The notes: a model not told the origin generated them from the letters alone. Numbered from the stretch's first letter, positions 52,645-62,437 are shown. The stretch is DNA of 64,000 nt from Psychrobacillus psychrodurans (GCA_900114885.1 FOUN01000006.1:62001-126000), one strand, 5' to 3'. Made by a program: numbers and translations.

Positions 52645-52875
52645 ATGTATATGACCGTAGAAGAAACTGCGAATTATTTATCAATGCCTATTGATCAAGT
52701 AAAACGATATATTTCAGAAAAGAAAATTCGTGCTATTTTTGATGGTGAAGAGTATTACGTAAATAGCGCCCAATTTGAAACACACTTACAGCAGATTGAG
52801 GATTTGAAGCGACAAATCGACGAATGGCGAAATACTCCTATTCCAGATGATATTGATGTAAAGGACGAAGATTAA
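52645..52875 (+). CDS. Small excisionase-like helix-turn-helix protein
   Basis: A 76-aa protein. Residues 1-50 have the winged helix of the MerR/excisionase type (MTVEETANYLSMPIDQVKRYISEKKI, with the EYYVNSAQFE wing). A coiled-coil tail follows (HLQQIEDLKRQIDEW). It may regulate the divergent transporter gene; role not established. ATG behind AGGAGG. Confidence 0.8.
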   Translation: MYMTVEETANYLSMPIDQVKRYISEKKIRAIFDGEEYYVNSAQFETHLQQIEDLKRQIDEWRNTPIPDDIDVKDED

Positions 52876-52883
52876 TACAAAGG

Positions 52884-52922
52884 AAAAGGACGTTCTCCGA
52901 ATGAGGAGAATGTCCTTTTGTA
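52884..52922 (+). terminator. Terminator of the helix-turn-helix gene
   Basis: AAAAGGAC-TTCTCC (52884-52898) / GGAGAA-GTCCTTTT (52905-52919). Confidence 0.9.
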
Positions 52923-52929
52923 TTAATTG

Positions 52930-53175
52930 GTCATCCATACAACTGTTGATTTCCGCTCCAGGCGGACGCTTTCCGTGGGCACAGCTTCAATCTCTTCGTC
53001 ACTGCAAAAACATATGCTCCTGAGGTTACTCGTCGCAAAGACATTGGTCAAACAAAGTTTGACTAGTGTCTTTCCTGCAGGGCTTTCAGCTCGTGCACCT
53101 GTCGCTTCGCTATCGGTGCAGAAAACATTTGTTATTCCCACTGGAGTCGCCGCCTTGCGCTCCAATCAACAAATT
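52930..53175. repeat. Large palindromic intergenic repeat of the Bacillales GGAGTCGCCGCC type
   Basis: About 245 bases with complementary ends: TTGATTTCCGCTCCAGG near 52947 and CGCTCCAATCAAC near 53157. In between come GGCGGACGCTTTCCGTGGGC, TTTCAGCTCGTGCACCTG and CTGGAGTCGCCGCCTTGCG. Both strands are open over much of it, but these frames look like by-products of the palindrome. Related sequence occurs inside the IS1182 remnant (37820-37935) and weakly at 43120-43195. GC-richer than its surroundings. Confidence 0.7.
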
Positions 53176-53270
53176 CCACTTTAAATAAACCGATAATATC
53201 ACATAAATATAAGTATTTTCTATGGTAATAAATAATTATGAAATTGACTCTGGTACCACTAAAATTAAAC

Positions 53271-54257
53271 TTAGATCGTAATGAAAAAACCTGCTCTTTT
53301 ACCGATTATCTCCGCGTAATCCTCTACCATTACACTTGCCGTTGGATACATTCCTGCTCCTGGACCGACTAATGTTAATGTTCCAATATAGTTTGTATCT
53401 AATGCTACCGCGTTGTTTACTCCTTCAATCGAGTATAAAGGATGATCTGGACCTACGAGCTGAGGTCCTACGGAAGCGTATAGTTCTCCATTTTCGTCTT
53501 GCTCTATTTCTGCCACGTGACGGTATCGTAGTCCCTGTTCTTTCGCTTTACGGACGTCCTCTAATGAGATTTCGTCTATACCTACTACTCGAACATCATT
53601 CCAATTGGGCTGTTTTTTAAACGCAAGTGCACTTAGAATCATCAGTTTACGGAATGCATCTTGCCCGGACACATCGTTAAATGGATCTGCTTCTGCATAG
53701 CCAAGGTCCTGCGCTTCTTTTAATGAATCATCAAATTGACATTCATCTTGTCTCATTTGTGTCAAAATGTAATTTGATGTGCCATTTAAGATACCTTGAA
53801 TTCTTTTTACTGAGTTAACTTGTAGTAAGTTTTTCAATGTCTTAATAACTGGAACTCCGCCTGCTGTTGTTGCCTCATATCCGATAAATACTCCACGAGA
53901 CTTTGCACGCTCATGCAATGGGATACTATACTTGGAAAACATCACTTTATTAGCTGTTACAACGTGACACCCTTTATCAATCGCTCTACATAGATAGTTA
54001 TATGCAGGTTCCTCATTTACGATTGCCTCGAAGACTACTTGAAGACCAGGAATATTGATAATATCCTCAAAGTTATCAGTAACTAGGACACCGGGTGTAG
54101 CTATTCTCTCTTTTCCAACATTGTTTACGAGAACCGCACTAATTTCTAAATCTAAGCCTAAAGACTTTTTAAGATCTTCTCTTTTTTCATTTACAATGTG
54201 GTAAATACCTTGCCCCACTGTTCCGAAACCTAGGATTGCTGCTTTTATCGTCGCCAT
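53271..54257 (-). CDS. hom: Homoserine dehydrogenase
   Basis: A 328-aa enzyme reducing aspartate semialdehyde to homoserine. N-terminal Rossmann motif ILGFGTVGQGIYHI. Catalytic and binding stretches include VVTANKVMFSKY, GYEATTAGGVPVIKTL (conserved Lys/Glu region), NGTSNYILTQM and GYAEADPFNDVSGQDAFRK. It lacks the C-terminal ACT regulatory domain of long homologues. The ATG at 54257 follows GGAGGAGATAGC. It lies 130 bases downstream of metY, so it is probably under the same SAM riboswitch and dedicated to methionine. Confidence 0.93.
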   Translation of the reverse strand: MATIKAAILGFGTVGQGIYHIVNEKREDLKKSLGLDLEISAVLVNNVGKERIATPGVLVTDNFEDIINIPGLQVVFEAIVNEEPAYNYLCRAIDKGCHVVTANKVMFSKYSIPLHERAKSRGVFIGYEATTAGGVPVIKTLKNLLQVNSVKRIQGILNGTSNYILTQMRQDECQFDDSLKEAQDLGYAEADPFNDVSGQDAFRKLMILSALAFKKQPNWNDVRVVGIDEISLEDVRKAKEQGLRYRHVAEIEQDENGELYASVGPQLVGPDHPLYSIEGVNNAVALDTNYIGTLTLVGPGAGMYPTASVMVEDYAEIIGKRAGFFITI

Positions 54258-54387
54258 GCTATCTCCTCCAAATGAATCCGCACAATTGAGTTCCAATTTG
54301 CTTTTATTAGTAAAATTTATTCGCAGTTATATTAGAAGAACTATTTTACATATTGTAGCCTATTTTCACTCAATTATCAATAAAATT

Positions 54388-55680
54388 CTACCTAGAGAGG
54401 ACATTTGTTTTTCCTAGGAGTACCTTATCGAGTGCAGTCTGTAAATCTTCGACTGCCTCTAGCCCTACAGACAAGCGGATTAAGTCTTCTGAAACTCCCG
54501 ATTTCACTAAGTCCTCTGGAGTTAACTGCTGATGTGTTGTAGATGCTGGGTGGATTATTAATGATTTGGCATCGCCAACGTTAGCTACATGCGACCAAAT
54601 TTCTATATTATCGATAATATTGCGTCCTGCTTCTTTACCACCTTTAACCCCAAAAGTTAGGATCGAGCCAAAGCCATTCTGTAAGTATTTTTTAGCAAGC
54701 TCATGTGAAGGATGACTTTCTAAACCTAAGTAATTAACCCAAGTCACTTCTTCGTTGTTTTCTAAGTACTCCGCAATTTTCTGCGCATTTTCATTGTGCT
54801 TTGGTACGCGTAAATGAAGTGTTTCTAATCCTTGTAGAAAGGAGAAAGCGGCTTCAGGACTTAGTGTTGGACCAAAATCACGAAGCAATTGAACACGTAA
54901 TTTCACTGCAAACGCTACACTCGGAACATCTATTCCGTATCTTAAACCATGGTAGGTTACATCCGGCTGTGTGAATCCAGGGAATTTATCAGAGTCCCAA
55001 TTGAAATTTCCTCCATCTACGACAACCCCACCGATAGTTGTTCCATGACCGCCAATCCATTTAGTTGCCGAGTGAATCACTACATGTGCACCATGCTTAA
55101 TAGGATTCGATCCATAGGGAGTAGCAAAAGTACTGTCTACCAACAATGGAACTCCTACTTCGTTAGCAATAGCTGCAACGTTTTCAACATCTAATACATT
55201 TAAGCTAGGGTTTCCAATGATTTCTGCAAAAAACGCTTTTGTCTTATCCGTAACTGCTGCTCGGAAATTTTCTGGATTAGTTGAATCTACAAACTTCACT
55301 GTGATTCCATATCTCGGCAATGTATGAGCGAATAAATTAAATGTGCCACCATACAAATTTTCGGCAGCAATAATTTCATCTCCCGCTCCTGCAATATTTA
55401 AAATAGAAAATGCAATAGCTGCCATTCCAGAAGAAAGTGCAACTGCTGCTGTCCCTCCTTCTAATAATGCAATTCTTTGTTCAAAAACATCCACCGTTGG
55501 ATTCGTAATACGAGAATAGATATTACCAGTTTCCGCAAGAGCAAATAGGTTTTGCGCATGTTCTGTATTTTTGAATACGAATGATGTAGTCTTGTGAATA
55601 GGTACTGCTCGTGAGCCTGTCACTGGATCTGGTTGTTGACCACCATGTAAAAGTAGTGTTTCTTTTTGAAGATTTGTCAT
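54388..55680 (-). CDS. metY: O-acetylhomoserine sulfhydrylase
   Basis: A 430-aa PLP enzyme of the Cys/Met metabolism family that makes homocysteine (with O-acetylhomoserine and sulfide). Conserved parts are visible: YSRITNPTVDVFEQRIALLE, ALSSGMAAIAF, and the PLP lysine in VIHSATKWIGGHGT. Length matches MetY rather than the shorter MetB/MetC. ATG behind AGGAGG. First gene after a SAM riboswitch, so it is repressed when SAM is abundant. Confidence 0.94.
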   Translation of the reverse strand: MTNLQKETLLLHGGQQPDPVTGSRAVPIHKTTSFVFKNTEHAQNLFALAETGNIYSRITNPTVDVFEQRIALLEGGTAAVALSSGMAAIAFSILNIAGAGDEIIAAENLYGGTFNLFAHTLPRYGITVKFVDSTNPENFRAAVTDKTKAFFAEIIGNPSLNVLDVENVAAIANEVGVPLLVDSTFATPYGSNPIKHGAHVVIHSATKWIGGHGTTIGGVVVDGGNFNWDSDKFPGFTQPDVTYHGLRYGIDVPSVAFAVKLRVQLLRDFGPTLSPEAAFSFLQGLETLHLRVPKHNENAQKIAEYLENNEEVTWVNYLGLESHPSHELAKKYLQNGFGSILTFGVKGGKEAGRNIIDNIEIWSHVANVGDAKSLIIHPASTTHQQLTPEDLVKSGVSEDLIRLSVGLEAVEDLQTALDKVLLGKTNVLSR

Positions 55681-55740
55681 TTGAATTCCTCCTAAAATGT
55701 AGTTTAGATGGACGCTTATGGAGGCGAAGGAGGATTAGAA

Positions 55741-55775
55741 CAAACAAAAAACCCTCTTCAATTAAGAAGAGGGTG
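55741..55775 (-). terminator. Terminator of the SAM riboswitch
   Basis: ACCCTCTTC / GAAGAGGGT (55751-55774). On the minus strand it is followed by TTTTTTG. It is the switch-off hairpin when SAM is bound. Confidence 0.9.
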
Positions 55776-55793
55776 CAAATTCGCATGTTCCTC

Positions 55794-55908
55794 CTCTTAT
55801 CTTCCAAATTCGTATTAGAATTTGTAGGATTTAGCACCTTTCCAAGTTAAGAACTTGTTGGTTGCCGGGCATCGTAGGGCCTATTCCCTCCGCCACTCTT
55901 GATAAGAG
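55794..55908 (-). promoter_or_regulatory. SAM-I (S-box) riboswitch controlling metY-hom
   Basis: On the minus strand: CTCTTATCAAGAGTGGCGGA, GGGAATAGGCCCTACGATGC, CCGGCAACC, AAGGTGCTAAATCC, GGAAGATAAGAG, in the S-box order. P1 is formed by CTCTTATC (55901-55908, as GATAAGAG on the plus strand) and GATAAGAG at 55794-55801. Known biology: SAM binding favours the terminator. Confidence 0.95.
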
Positions 55909-55939
55909 TATTTAGATTTAGTTTTCCATCTTGTTACAC

Positions 55940-55969
55940 AGTATAGATTTCTATCAAACTATTTGTCAA
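55940..55969 (-). promoter_or_regulatory. Promoter of the SAM-riboswitch operon
   Basis: TTGACA (minus strand, 55964-55969) and TATACT (55940-55945) with an 18-bp spacer. A sigma-A type promoter, about 30 bases before the aptamer. Confidence 0.8.
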
Positions 55970-56181
55970 CACTTTTTCGAAAAGTAAAAAAATATTTTGT
56001 TTATCCCCTTCAAAAGCTTCCATTTGCATAAATATTACAAATATTCTAAAGTATTCTTTATTTTCTATTTGTGACGAAATTTCTAGTCTTTTATAGTCTA
56101 ATAAGTATATACTATACGGGAGTATAACGAACTATAAGATATATCTAACGATAGTAAATATTGACCAAGAAGGGTGAAAAA

Positions 56182-57825
56182 ATGAAGAATATACAACAGC
56201 TTTTCCAAAGTGAAGATGGTAATGGAAAACAGAGAGAACAGCTATTAGGCTACGTAGAAACAATATTAACATCCATGGATGCTTTGAAAGACCCAAATAA
56301 AACGATGCTTGGACCGATACAAGAACGTTCCGCAAACTTTTATAAAGAGTTAATGGAAGATTACGAAGTACCGCTAAATAGCAAAGGAATGGACGAAGTA
56401 GTTGGAGAATTGACTGATTTAATGAAGGGTCATCCATATCATACACGAAACTTCGTAACAAATGTTTTGCCAATGGCAAGTATTCCCGGCGTCCTTGGAC
56501 TATTAACTAACTCATTATTAAATGGTAATAACTTATGGGATGTTTACGGACCAGCTGCAGCTGAATGTGAAGTAAAAGTGGTCTCCATGATGTCGAAGCT
56601 AGTTGGATATGATTTTACTGAAAGCTTTGGTTACACAACTTGGGGCGGTCAAGGCGCTGTGTTCAGTGGCTTGCGTATGGCAATAGCAAAACAGTTCCCT
56701 AACGCAAAAGAAGAAGGCGTTCCAAATAACTTATACTGTTTTGCATCTGAAAATGCACATTATAGTTTATTGAAGTCTGTAGAGGCTGTTGGTATTGGAA
56801 GCAATCATCTAGTTCGTGTCAAAGCTGGGGCGGATCATTCTATGGACATGGAAGATCTGGAAATGCGATTAACGGAAGTTATTGAAAAAGGCGGCATTCC
56901 TGTGTATATAGTTGCAACTACTGGTGCAACAGATAACTTTGCTATTGACGATGTAAAAGCAATTAAAGAAATGGCCACAGCTTTCGAAGGTAAATATAAT
57001 TTGAAACCTATCCATATTCATGCGGATTCTGCACTTGGTGGATTTTATGCGTTCTTTAATGATTATGATTTCGAAAATAACCCTCTACATTTTGAACAAG
57101 AAGTGCTAGTAAGTCTTCAACATATTCGTGAACGAATGCAGTATATTTCATTGGCTGATAGTTTATGTTTTGATTTCCAAAAGCTTGGACAAACTCCTTA
57201 CTTAACGAGTCTGTTTTTAGTGAAGGAAGGTAAATATCTAGGTTTATTGGACTTAGAAGATTTTGATACGCCATATGTTGGAAATAGAGGGTATGGATCG
57301 TATCACACTGGTTATACGTTAGAATGCTCACGTATGGGTAGTTCGATTGCCATTTATGCTGCATTGTTGGCGTTTGGTAAGACGGGATACCAACAGCTCC
57401 TAGCAAATTATGTTCGTGTGAATTTAGCATTCCAGGAGCAATTAGCTATAAAGATTCCTTCATTATATGTGGTAAATGAATCGAATATCGGACCTATTAC
57501 TGCTTATCGCTATTATGAAAAAGGATTGAATTGGAGAGATGAACAAGCAGGCCGTTATTCACTGGCACAAGTAAAAGAAATCAATGCTTTAAATTCATCA
57601 CTATTTGAAGTGTTAGGGAAACATCGTGATGATGTCTTTTTCGGTGATACAACTCGTGTATGCACTGTAGCAGTTTGTGATTCAGATGAACTGGTTCCTG
57701 TTGCAGCAGCGAAATTCTTTTCTATTTCACCGTATACCGAAGTGGAGCACATCTCAGCAATGGTAGATTCCCTTCATCATTCCATCACTACAATGGAGGC
57801 TGTAAAAGATGAAGTTATTTTCTAA
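56182..57825 (+). CDS. Group II PLP-dependent decarboxylase (glutamate/aspartate-type)
   Basis: A 547-aa enzyme. The PLP lysine lies in [14 protein letters not shown], and the fold's other marks appear as [40 protein letters not shown] and [11 protein letters not shown]. Group II amino-acid decarboxylases remove CO2 from glutamate, aspartate or aromatic residues; the length is near that of PanP-type aspartate 1-decarboxylases, but the substrate is not known. The ATG at 56182 follows GAAGGGTG; an upstream TTG is possible. Its end overlaps a chemoreceptor gene. Confidence 0.88.
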   Translation: MKNIQQLFQSEDGNGKQREQLLGYVETILTSMDALKDPNKTMLGPIQERSANFYKELMEDYEVPLNSKGMDEVVGELTDLMKGHPYHTRNFVTNVLPMASIPGVLGLLTNSLLNGNNLWDVYGPAAAECEVKVVSMMSKLVGYDFTESFGYTTWGGQGAVFSGLRMAIAKQFPNAKEEGVPNNLYCFASENAHYSLLKSVEAVGIGSNHLVRVKAGADHSMDMEDLEMRLTEVIEKGGIPVYIVATTGATDNFAIDDVKAIKEMATAFEGKYNLKPIHIHADSALGGFYAFFNDYDFENNPLHFEQEVLVSLQHIRERMQYISLADSLCFDFQKLGQTPYLTSLFLVKEGKYLGLLDLEDFDTPYVGNRGYGSYHTGYTLECSRMGSSIAIYAALLAFGKTGYQQLLANYVRVNLAFQEQLAIKIPSLYVVNESNIGPITAYRYYEKGLNWRDEQAGRYSLAQVKEINALNSSLFEVLGKHRDDVFFGDTTRVCTVAVCDSDELVPVAAAKFFSISPYTEVEHISAMVDSLHHSITTMEAVKDEVIF

Positions 57826-59506
57826 ATTAAAAAGTTCTATGTTATATAAATATATTCTAAGTTTTATAGTACCGATCGCGCTATTCTCTATCATTTTTAG
57901 TTTAATATTGTTCATCTTCTCTAAAACAATTATAGACGATTACGTTATCGATCAATTCGAAACTACTCTGCAATTAGTATCTGATGATGTTTTTGACGAT
58001 CTAGATTCTGATCTAGTTGTGCGTGCCGATAGTGATAATGACGAACAATACAGTACATTACTAGACAAATTAAATGAAGCAAAAGCAAACCACGATGTGG
58101 AAAATGTGTATGTTCTTTCACGTTCAAATGGAACTGAGCATATCGTTGCATTGAGTGATACGGATGACCGTAATGCCTCATATACATTTGATGAAAAAAT
58201 GAATGAGGCTATTGACAAAGGGGAAGTCAAAATTAGTGACATCTATACAGATGAGTATGGAACTCACAAATCTATTTTCATTCCCTTCAAGAATACAGAT
58301 ATTATTCTAGGATTAGATATGGATGCGTCATTCATTACTTTACTAGAAAGCCAAATTATTAGGTTGTCCATATCGATTACATTGATCTTTATTGTATTAG
58401 GTACGATAATTGCTTATTTCGTAAGTAAACGCATTATAAATCCTATTAAAGCTGTTACCGACTTTGTAGAAGAAGTAGCGAAAGGAAATCTAACAGTAGA
58501 GCATTTACATATTAAAGGCAATGATGAGATTGCTCAGCTCTCCCATGGTATTAATAATATGACTGGGGATTTACGTTCCTTAATTACTCATATTGGCGAA
58601 AACGCTGAGCAAGTAGCAGCAACGTCGGAGGAGTTATCAGCGAGTTCTGAAGAAACAAGCGCGTCAATTCAGCAAATCACTTCCTCCATGCAAGAAGTTT
58701 CCGTTGGTTCAGAAAAACAAACAGCGGCTATAGAAGAAGTGGAGAAAAATGTTTCTACTATTTCTGAAGCTATGAGTAAAGTGGCATTAGAAGTTAATAG
58801 CGTGTCTGGCAAGGCTTTAAACGCATCTGAAATTGCCTCAAAAGGTAATGATACCATCCACGTGGCCGTTCAAAAAATGGACACCACATCCGATGCTATT
58901 AATGCTACTTCAGATGTTGTAAAACGTTTAAGCGATTATACGCAAGAAATTGGGGATATTGTTTCATTAATTACAGAAATAACTGATCAAACAAACTTAC
59001 TTGCTTTAAATGCTTCAATTGAAGCAGCACGTGCAGGAGAGCATGGTAAAGGATTCGCAGTTGTTGCAGAAGAAGTACGAAAATTGGCAGATCAATCGCG
59101 TGAAGCTGCCAATAGTATTAGTACTCGCATTGATACGATTAAATCAGAATCTTCTCATGCGGTTAAATCGATGGCAATAAGCTATGATAATTTAAGAGAT
59201 AGCGTTACTACATTTGATGAGGCGGGTAATGCCTTTAAAGATATCTATACAGCTGTGAGCGAGTTAACCAAACAAATGAATGATGTTAACAGCGTCGTTG
59301 AAGGTATGAACAAGGGTGTACTTAATATTGCTGGTTCCATGGAACAAGTAAGTGCTATATCTATTCAAGCATCTGGGAATATCCAGAATGTAGCGGCAGC
59401 ATCTGAAGAACAAGCAGCGAGTATGGAAGAGATTACAAATTCCTCTAATAACTTGGCTGGTATGTCAGAACAATTACGTAACGCTGTTCATAGATTTGAT
59501 ATTTAA
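57809..59506 (+). CDS. Methyl-accepting chemotaxis protein, dCache-like sensor
   Basis: 565 aa. TM1 at about residues 14-38 and TM2 at about 185-208 surround a roughly 145-residue extracellular domain ([53 protein letters not shown]), like a Cache-type ligand pocket. HAMP and the signalling tip [20 protein letters not shown] follow, with [17 protein letters not shown]. The start overlaps the decarboxylase gene by 17 bases, so the two are translationally coupled. A sensor for a substrate or product of that enzyme is a reasonable guess. Confidence 0.92.
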   Translation: MKLFSKLKSSMLYKYILSFIVPIALFSIIFSLILFIFSKTIIDDYVIDQFETTLQLVSDDVFDDLDSDLVVRADSDNDEQYSTLLDKLNEAKANHDVENVYVLSRSNGTEHIVALSDTDDRNASYTFDEKMNEAIDKGEVKISDIYTDEYGTHKSIFIPFKNTDIILGLDMDASFITLLESQIIRLSISITLIFIVLGTIIAYFVSKRIINPIKAVTDFVEEVAKGNLTVEHLHIKGNDEIAQLSHGINNMTGDLRSLITHIGENAEQVAATSEELSASSEETSASIQQITSSMQEVSVGSEKQTAAIEEVEKNVSTISEAMSKVALEVNSVSGKALNASEIASKGNDTIHVAVQKMDTTSDAINATSDVVKRLSDYTQEIGDIVSLITEITDQTNLLALNASIEAARAGEHGKGFAVVAEEVRKLADQSREAANSISTRIDTIKSESSHAVKSMAISYDNLRDSVTTFDEAGNAFKDIYTAVSELTKQMNDVNSVVEGMNKGVLNIAGSMEQVSAISIQASGNIQNVAAASEEQAASMEEITNSSNNLAGMSEQLRNAVHRFDI

Positions 59507-59512
59507 TGTTAA

Positions 59513-59551
59513 GAGAGTCTCAATTCCATGTAAATGGTATTGGGGCTTTTT
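59513..59551 (+). terminator. Terminator of the chemoreceptor gene
   Basis: CTCAAT-CCAT / ATGG-ATTGGGG followed by T6, seven bases past the stop. Confidence 0.8.
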
Positions 59552-59585
59552 TATTTTCAGATTTAATTTGTTTTAAAACCCAGCA

Positions 59586-60161
59586 CTATAAAATACTTGT
59601 ATAGTCCCCTTTAAGAATGCCGTATATTTCTAAATCTATTACTCCTTTACCAGACCATATAAAAGCTTGTCTTAATAATCCTTCTTTCATAAAACCGTTT
59701 GTTAAGAGGACTTTCTTTGATACCTCGTTTGCAGGCATAACCTCAGCTTGAATTCTGTTTACATTAACTTCTTCAAATAAAAACTTTACTACCATCCTAA
59801 CCGATTCAGTTGCAATTCCCTTACCCCAATTATCCTCTGCCAAAAAGTATCCAATAGAGACAGTGTTCACTTTTTGGTTAAAATCCATAGCTTCTATAAT
59901 TCCCACCAATTTATCACTTTGATGTTTCTGAAAGATTCCCCACTTCACTCTACTTTTTTTGTGATAATCTCTATCAAAATGCCCAATCATCTTCCTTACC
60001 GTTTGTACATTATGCTTTGGAATGATTCCACAATACTCAAATACATTTTCGTTATCGTAAATTTTATATAATTCCTCTAAGTGCACATCATCAATTTTTT
60101 TTAATACTAGATTAGCAGATTCCAATACTGGGAAATTTCCAAAAACTATTTCAACATTCAT
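59586..60161 (-). CDS. GNAT acetyltransferase, RimJ/RimL-like
   Basis: A 191-aa acetyltransferase. The acetyl-CoA binding stretch, AEDNWGKGIATESVRMVVKF, and the C-terminal VLLTNGFMKEGLLRQAF are typical of the RimJ/RimL N-terminal protein acetyltransferases. Acceptor unknown (protein N-terminus or small amine). ATG behind AAGGAGAGG. Single gene, convergent with the chemoreceptor gene. Confidence 0.88.
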   Translation of the reverse strand: MNVEIVFGNFPVLESANLVLKKIDDVHLEELYKIYDNENVFEYCGIIPKHNVQTVRKMIGHFDRDYHKKSRVKWGIFQKHQSDKLVGIIEAMDFNQKVNTVSIGYFLAEDNWGKGIATESVRMVVKFLFEEVNVNRIQAEVMPANEVSKKVLLTNGFMKEGLLRQAFIWSGKGVIDLEIYGILKGDYTSIL

Positions 60162-60409
60162 ATTTTCCTCTCCTTAAGTTAAGCAAAATAGACAGTCATT
60201 TTCTTTTCAATTGTTTTTTTATAATTTGGAAGCCCAAATTAATTAGACCATAATGTTATCCACTTGGCTGAATTCCCATTAAGTCTTATTTCTTCTAAAA
60301 AAATAGCTGATAGGACTTCACAAAATACATAGAACACTTCCACTTTAAAATTCTGAAACTTCTTATCTTTTCATTCGTTTAATATATTGAAGTTAGTGGG
60401 AGGTGAAAA
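60162..60409. other. Intergenic region between the GNAT and plsY genes
   Basis: AT-rich; nothing found. It should contain both divergent promoters. Confidence 0.4.
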
Positions 60410-61051
60410 ATGGTTGTTTCAATGATTAGTATCCTCGTTATTAGTTATCTGATTGGATCCATTCATGGTTCTAAATTAGCACAATATCTAAGTGGTGTGA
60501 ATATTAAAAAAGAAGGTTTAAAGAACTCGGGCGCATCAAATGCAGCTATTGTTTTGGGTGCAAAATATGGTGTTTTAGTTGCAATTATTGATATTTTAAA
60601 AGGAGTTATAGTCGTAATCGGGACGCGTTTCTTGGTGTTAAAGTACACAGATTTTACGTTAGTTGAGCAGGACATACTGCTATATAGTGTAGGTGCCGCG
60701 GTAATACTCGGGCATAACTTTCCTATTTACACTAAATTTAAAGGTGGAAAAGGCACTGCCACCCTTATCGGAGTGCTCTTAGCTCTTAGCTGGCCACTTG
60801 GCTTAATCGGACTTATATTATTGATAGGAACTACATTTTTAACGGATTACTTATTAATAGGTGTTTTTGTTTTTTACTTTGTCTTTATCGGTGCATCTAT
60901 TTGGTTTGCAGAGGGAATTGGACCAATGGCTATTGCCGGATTTCTATTTTTGATGGCAGTTGTTTTACATATCGAGAATTTTCGTCGCTTAATGCGAAAG
61001 GAAGAGATGAAAATTTCCACCTTTTTAAGTAAGAAGAAACCGTCTGTATGA
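60410..61051 (+). CDS. plsY: PlsY-type glycerol-3-phosphate acyltransferase
   Basis: A 213-aa membrane protein with about five or six helices. The family motifs appear as LIGSIHGSKLAQYLSGVNIK, KNSGASNAAIVLGAKYG, GHNFPIYTKFKGGKGTAT and the C-terminal HIENFRRLM. PlsY transfers acyl groups from acyl phosphate to glycerol-3-phosphate. The SGN motif is slightly altered (NSGASNAA rather than the usual S-G-N-x-G-A-T-N form), so it may be a paralogue of the main enzyme with a different substrate. ATG behind GTGGGAGG. Confidence 0.85.
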   Translation: MVVSMISILVISYLIGSIHGSKLAQYLSGVNIKKEGLKNSGASNAAIVLGAKYGVLVAIIDILKGVIVVIGTRFLVLKYTDFTLVEQDILLYSVGAAVILGHNFPIYTKFKGGKGTATLIGVLLALSWPLGLIGLILLIGTTFLTDYLLIGVFVFYFVFIGASIWFAEGIGPMAIAGFLFLMAVVLHIENFRRLMRKEEMKISTFLSKKKPSV

Positions 61052-61064
61052 AATGAGGATAATT

Positions 61065-61652
61065 ATGAAGAAAAAAATGAGGTGGATAGTGCTTGTCCCA
61101 TTAGTCGTTGTTGCTTCTAGTGGAATTGGTATCTGGTTACTGACAAGTAAATGGTTAGAGGATGGTCTAGAACCAAAAGCAGACGGTACAAATGAGTATG
61201 CTATTGTTCTTGGTGCCAAAGTGAAAAAAGGTAATATCCCTTCTCTCGCCTTACAGTATAGATTGGATGCCGCTCTTATCTATGCCAAAGAGTATCCACA
61301 TGTAAAATTAGTTCTTTCAGGAGGGCGAGGTCCCGATGAAGATATTGAAGAGGCTGTTGTTATGAAAGATTTTCTATTGGAAAATGGAATTGATGAAGAC
61401 AGGCTCCTCTTAGAAGATAAAGCGACTTCTACGTATGAAAATCTTTTGCTTTCTCAAGAAATGTTACCAAGTGGTATTAATTCCGTTACACTTATTACAA
61501 GCGACTACCATTTGCACCGTGCCAAAATACTAGCAAATAAGCTAGGTTGGGATTCGGATGTAGTAGCTGCTAAAACTCCAAAAGTTGTCGAACTCAAGGT
61601 TCGTACACGAGAACGTGCAGCATTGTTAAAGGCATATATATTCGGAAAATAA
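61065..61652 (+). CDS. YdcF family protein (DUF218)
   Basis: A 195-aa protein. One N-terminal membrane helix (WIVLVPLVVVASSGIGIWLL) anchors an outside DUF218 domain with YAIVLGAKVKKGNIPSLAL, VLSGGRGPDEDI, ATSTYENLLLS and TLITSDYHLHRAKIL, the canonical blocks. Suggested nucleotide- or envelope-related function is unproven. The ATG at 61065 follows GAGGAT. It begins 13 bases after plsY, so the two are one operon. Confidence 0.87.
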   Translation: MKKKMRWIVLVPLVVVASSGIGIWLLTSKWLEDGLEPKADGTNEYAIVLGAKVKKGNIPSLALQYRLDAALIYAKEYPHVKLVLSGGRGPDEDIEEAVVMKDFLLENGIDEDRLLLEDKATSTYENLLLSQEMLPSGINSVTLITSDYHLHRAKILANKLGWDSDVVAAKTPKVVELKVRTRERAALLKAYIFGK

Positions 61653-61660
61653 TCATATTA

Positions 61661-61712
61661 ATAAGACGGGTGTAGGAAAGTAACGCCTCTACTTTCCTTT
61701 CACCCATCTTAT
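61661..61712. terminator. Bidirectional terminator
   Basis: ATAAGA-GGGTG-GGAAAGTA / TACTTTCC-CACCC-TCTTAT, between the converging YdcF and DUF6176 genes. Confidence 0.85.
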
Positions 61713-61715
61713 AAG

Positions 61716-62060
61716 TTATTTCATAGAATTACGTATTCGATTGGGAATCATTACTACCTCTGCTTGTAATTCTACTGCTGGATAAGACTTATCTATGCAT
61801 TCTTCCCAATAGGCAAGGTGTTTTATATCAATCCAATGCTTTGACTCTTCAACAGCTTGTCCACCTTTTCCTTGTACAGAATACCAATAAAGATATTCAT
61901 GCTCGTTTATAAACTCTCTAAAAATTGTTTCTATATACATTTTTTCACCTTCAAGAGTAACTAATACTTCCTCCATGTGTTCATTCAAAAAAGCTAACCA
62001 TTCATTTACTTTGTCTGTTTTACCTTCATTCACTCTAAACCTTGTGCATTCAATATTCAT
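61716..62060 (-). CDS. DUF6176 family protein
   Basis: A 114-aa soluble protein with IECTRFRVNEGKTDKVNEWL at the start and EYLYWYSVQGKGGQ plus HWIDIKHLAYWEECI later, which matches DUF6176. The fold looks like a small dimeric ferredoxin-like barrel. Function unknown. A short, weak ribosome-binding site (GGATGG) precedes the ATG. Confidence 0.8.
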   Translation of the reverse strand: MNIECTRFRVNEGKTDKVNEWLAFLNEHMEEVLVTLEGEKMYIETIFREFINEHEYLYWYSVQGKGGQAVEESKHWIDIKHLAYWEECIDKSYPAVELQAEVVMIPNRIRNSMK

Positions 62061-62089
62061 GGTTAAACCATCCAGTCTTCGTTAGCTTG

Positions 62090-62437
62090 TTAACACGAAT
62101 GGTACCCCTCTTCCCCATAGGGCTGCAGCTTTTGCAACCATTTCTCCAGTAACTTTTGTAATTCTTTCTTTTCATCCATGTATTGATTTTCTGATTTCTT
62201 TAAAACTTCCACTTGCTCAATGGTGAAATTATCTTTGCCATATTCAAACCATTCTTTTTGTAGCTCTTTATTTGTATGTGTCCCGCTTTCTAACGTAAAT
62301 CTAGTTCCGTTCAATGTCTTAAAATTAGGTGTTGATGACACAAATATTTTACCGTTTTGTTTATTTGTGATGACGTAAATCCCTCCTTCTATTTTTATTT
62401 CTTTATATTCTTGTTTTAGCTCTTTCTTACGATCCAT
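62090..62437 (-). CDS. GIY-YIG family nuclease-like protein
   Basis: 115 aa. The GIY part is GGIYVITNKQNGKIFVSSTP and the YIG-like part is degenerate; Arg and Glu positions of a nuclease site (NGTRFTLESG, LQKEWFEYGKDNF) are visible. Similar small Bacillales proteins are annotated as GIY-YIG nuclease family, but whether this one cuts DNA is unknown. ATG behind AAGGATGG. Same strand, just downstream of the DUF2087 gene. Confidence 0.8.
   Translation of the reverse strand: MDRKKELKQEYKEIKIEGGIYVITNKQNGKIFVSSTPNFKTLNGTRFTLESGTHTNKELQKEWFEYGKDNFTIEQVEVLKKSENQYMDEKKELQKLLEKWLQKLQPYGEEGYHSC

Noticed and set aside
52923-53184. Two open frames of 80 and 85 codons on opposite strands
   Set aside because: They lie wholly in the palindromic repeat, have no ribosome-binding sites and low-complexity Ser/Thr-rich products typical of chance frames.
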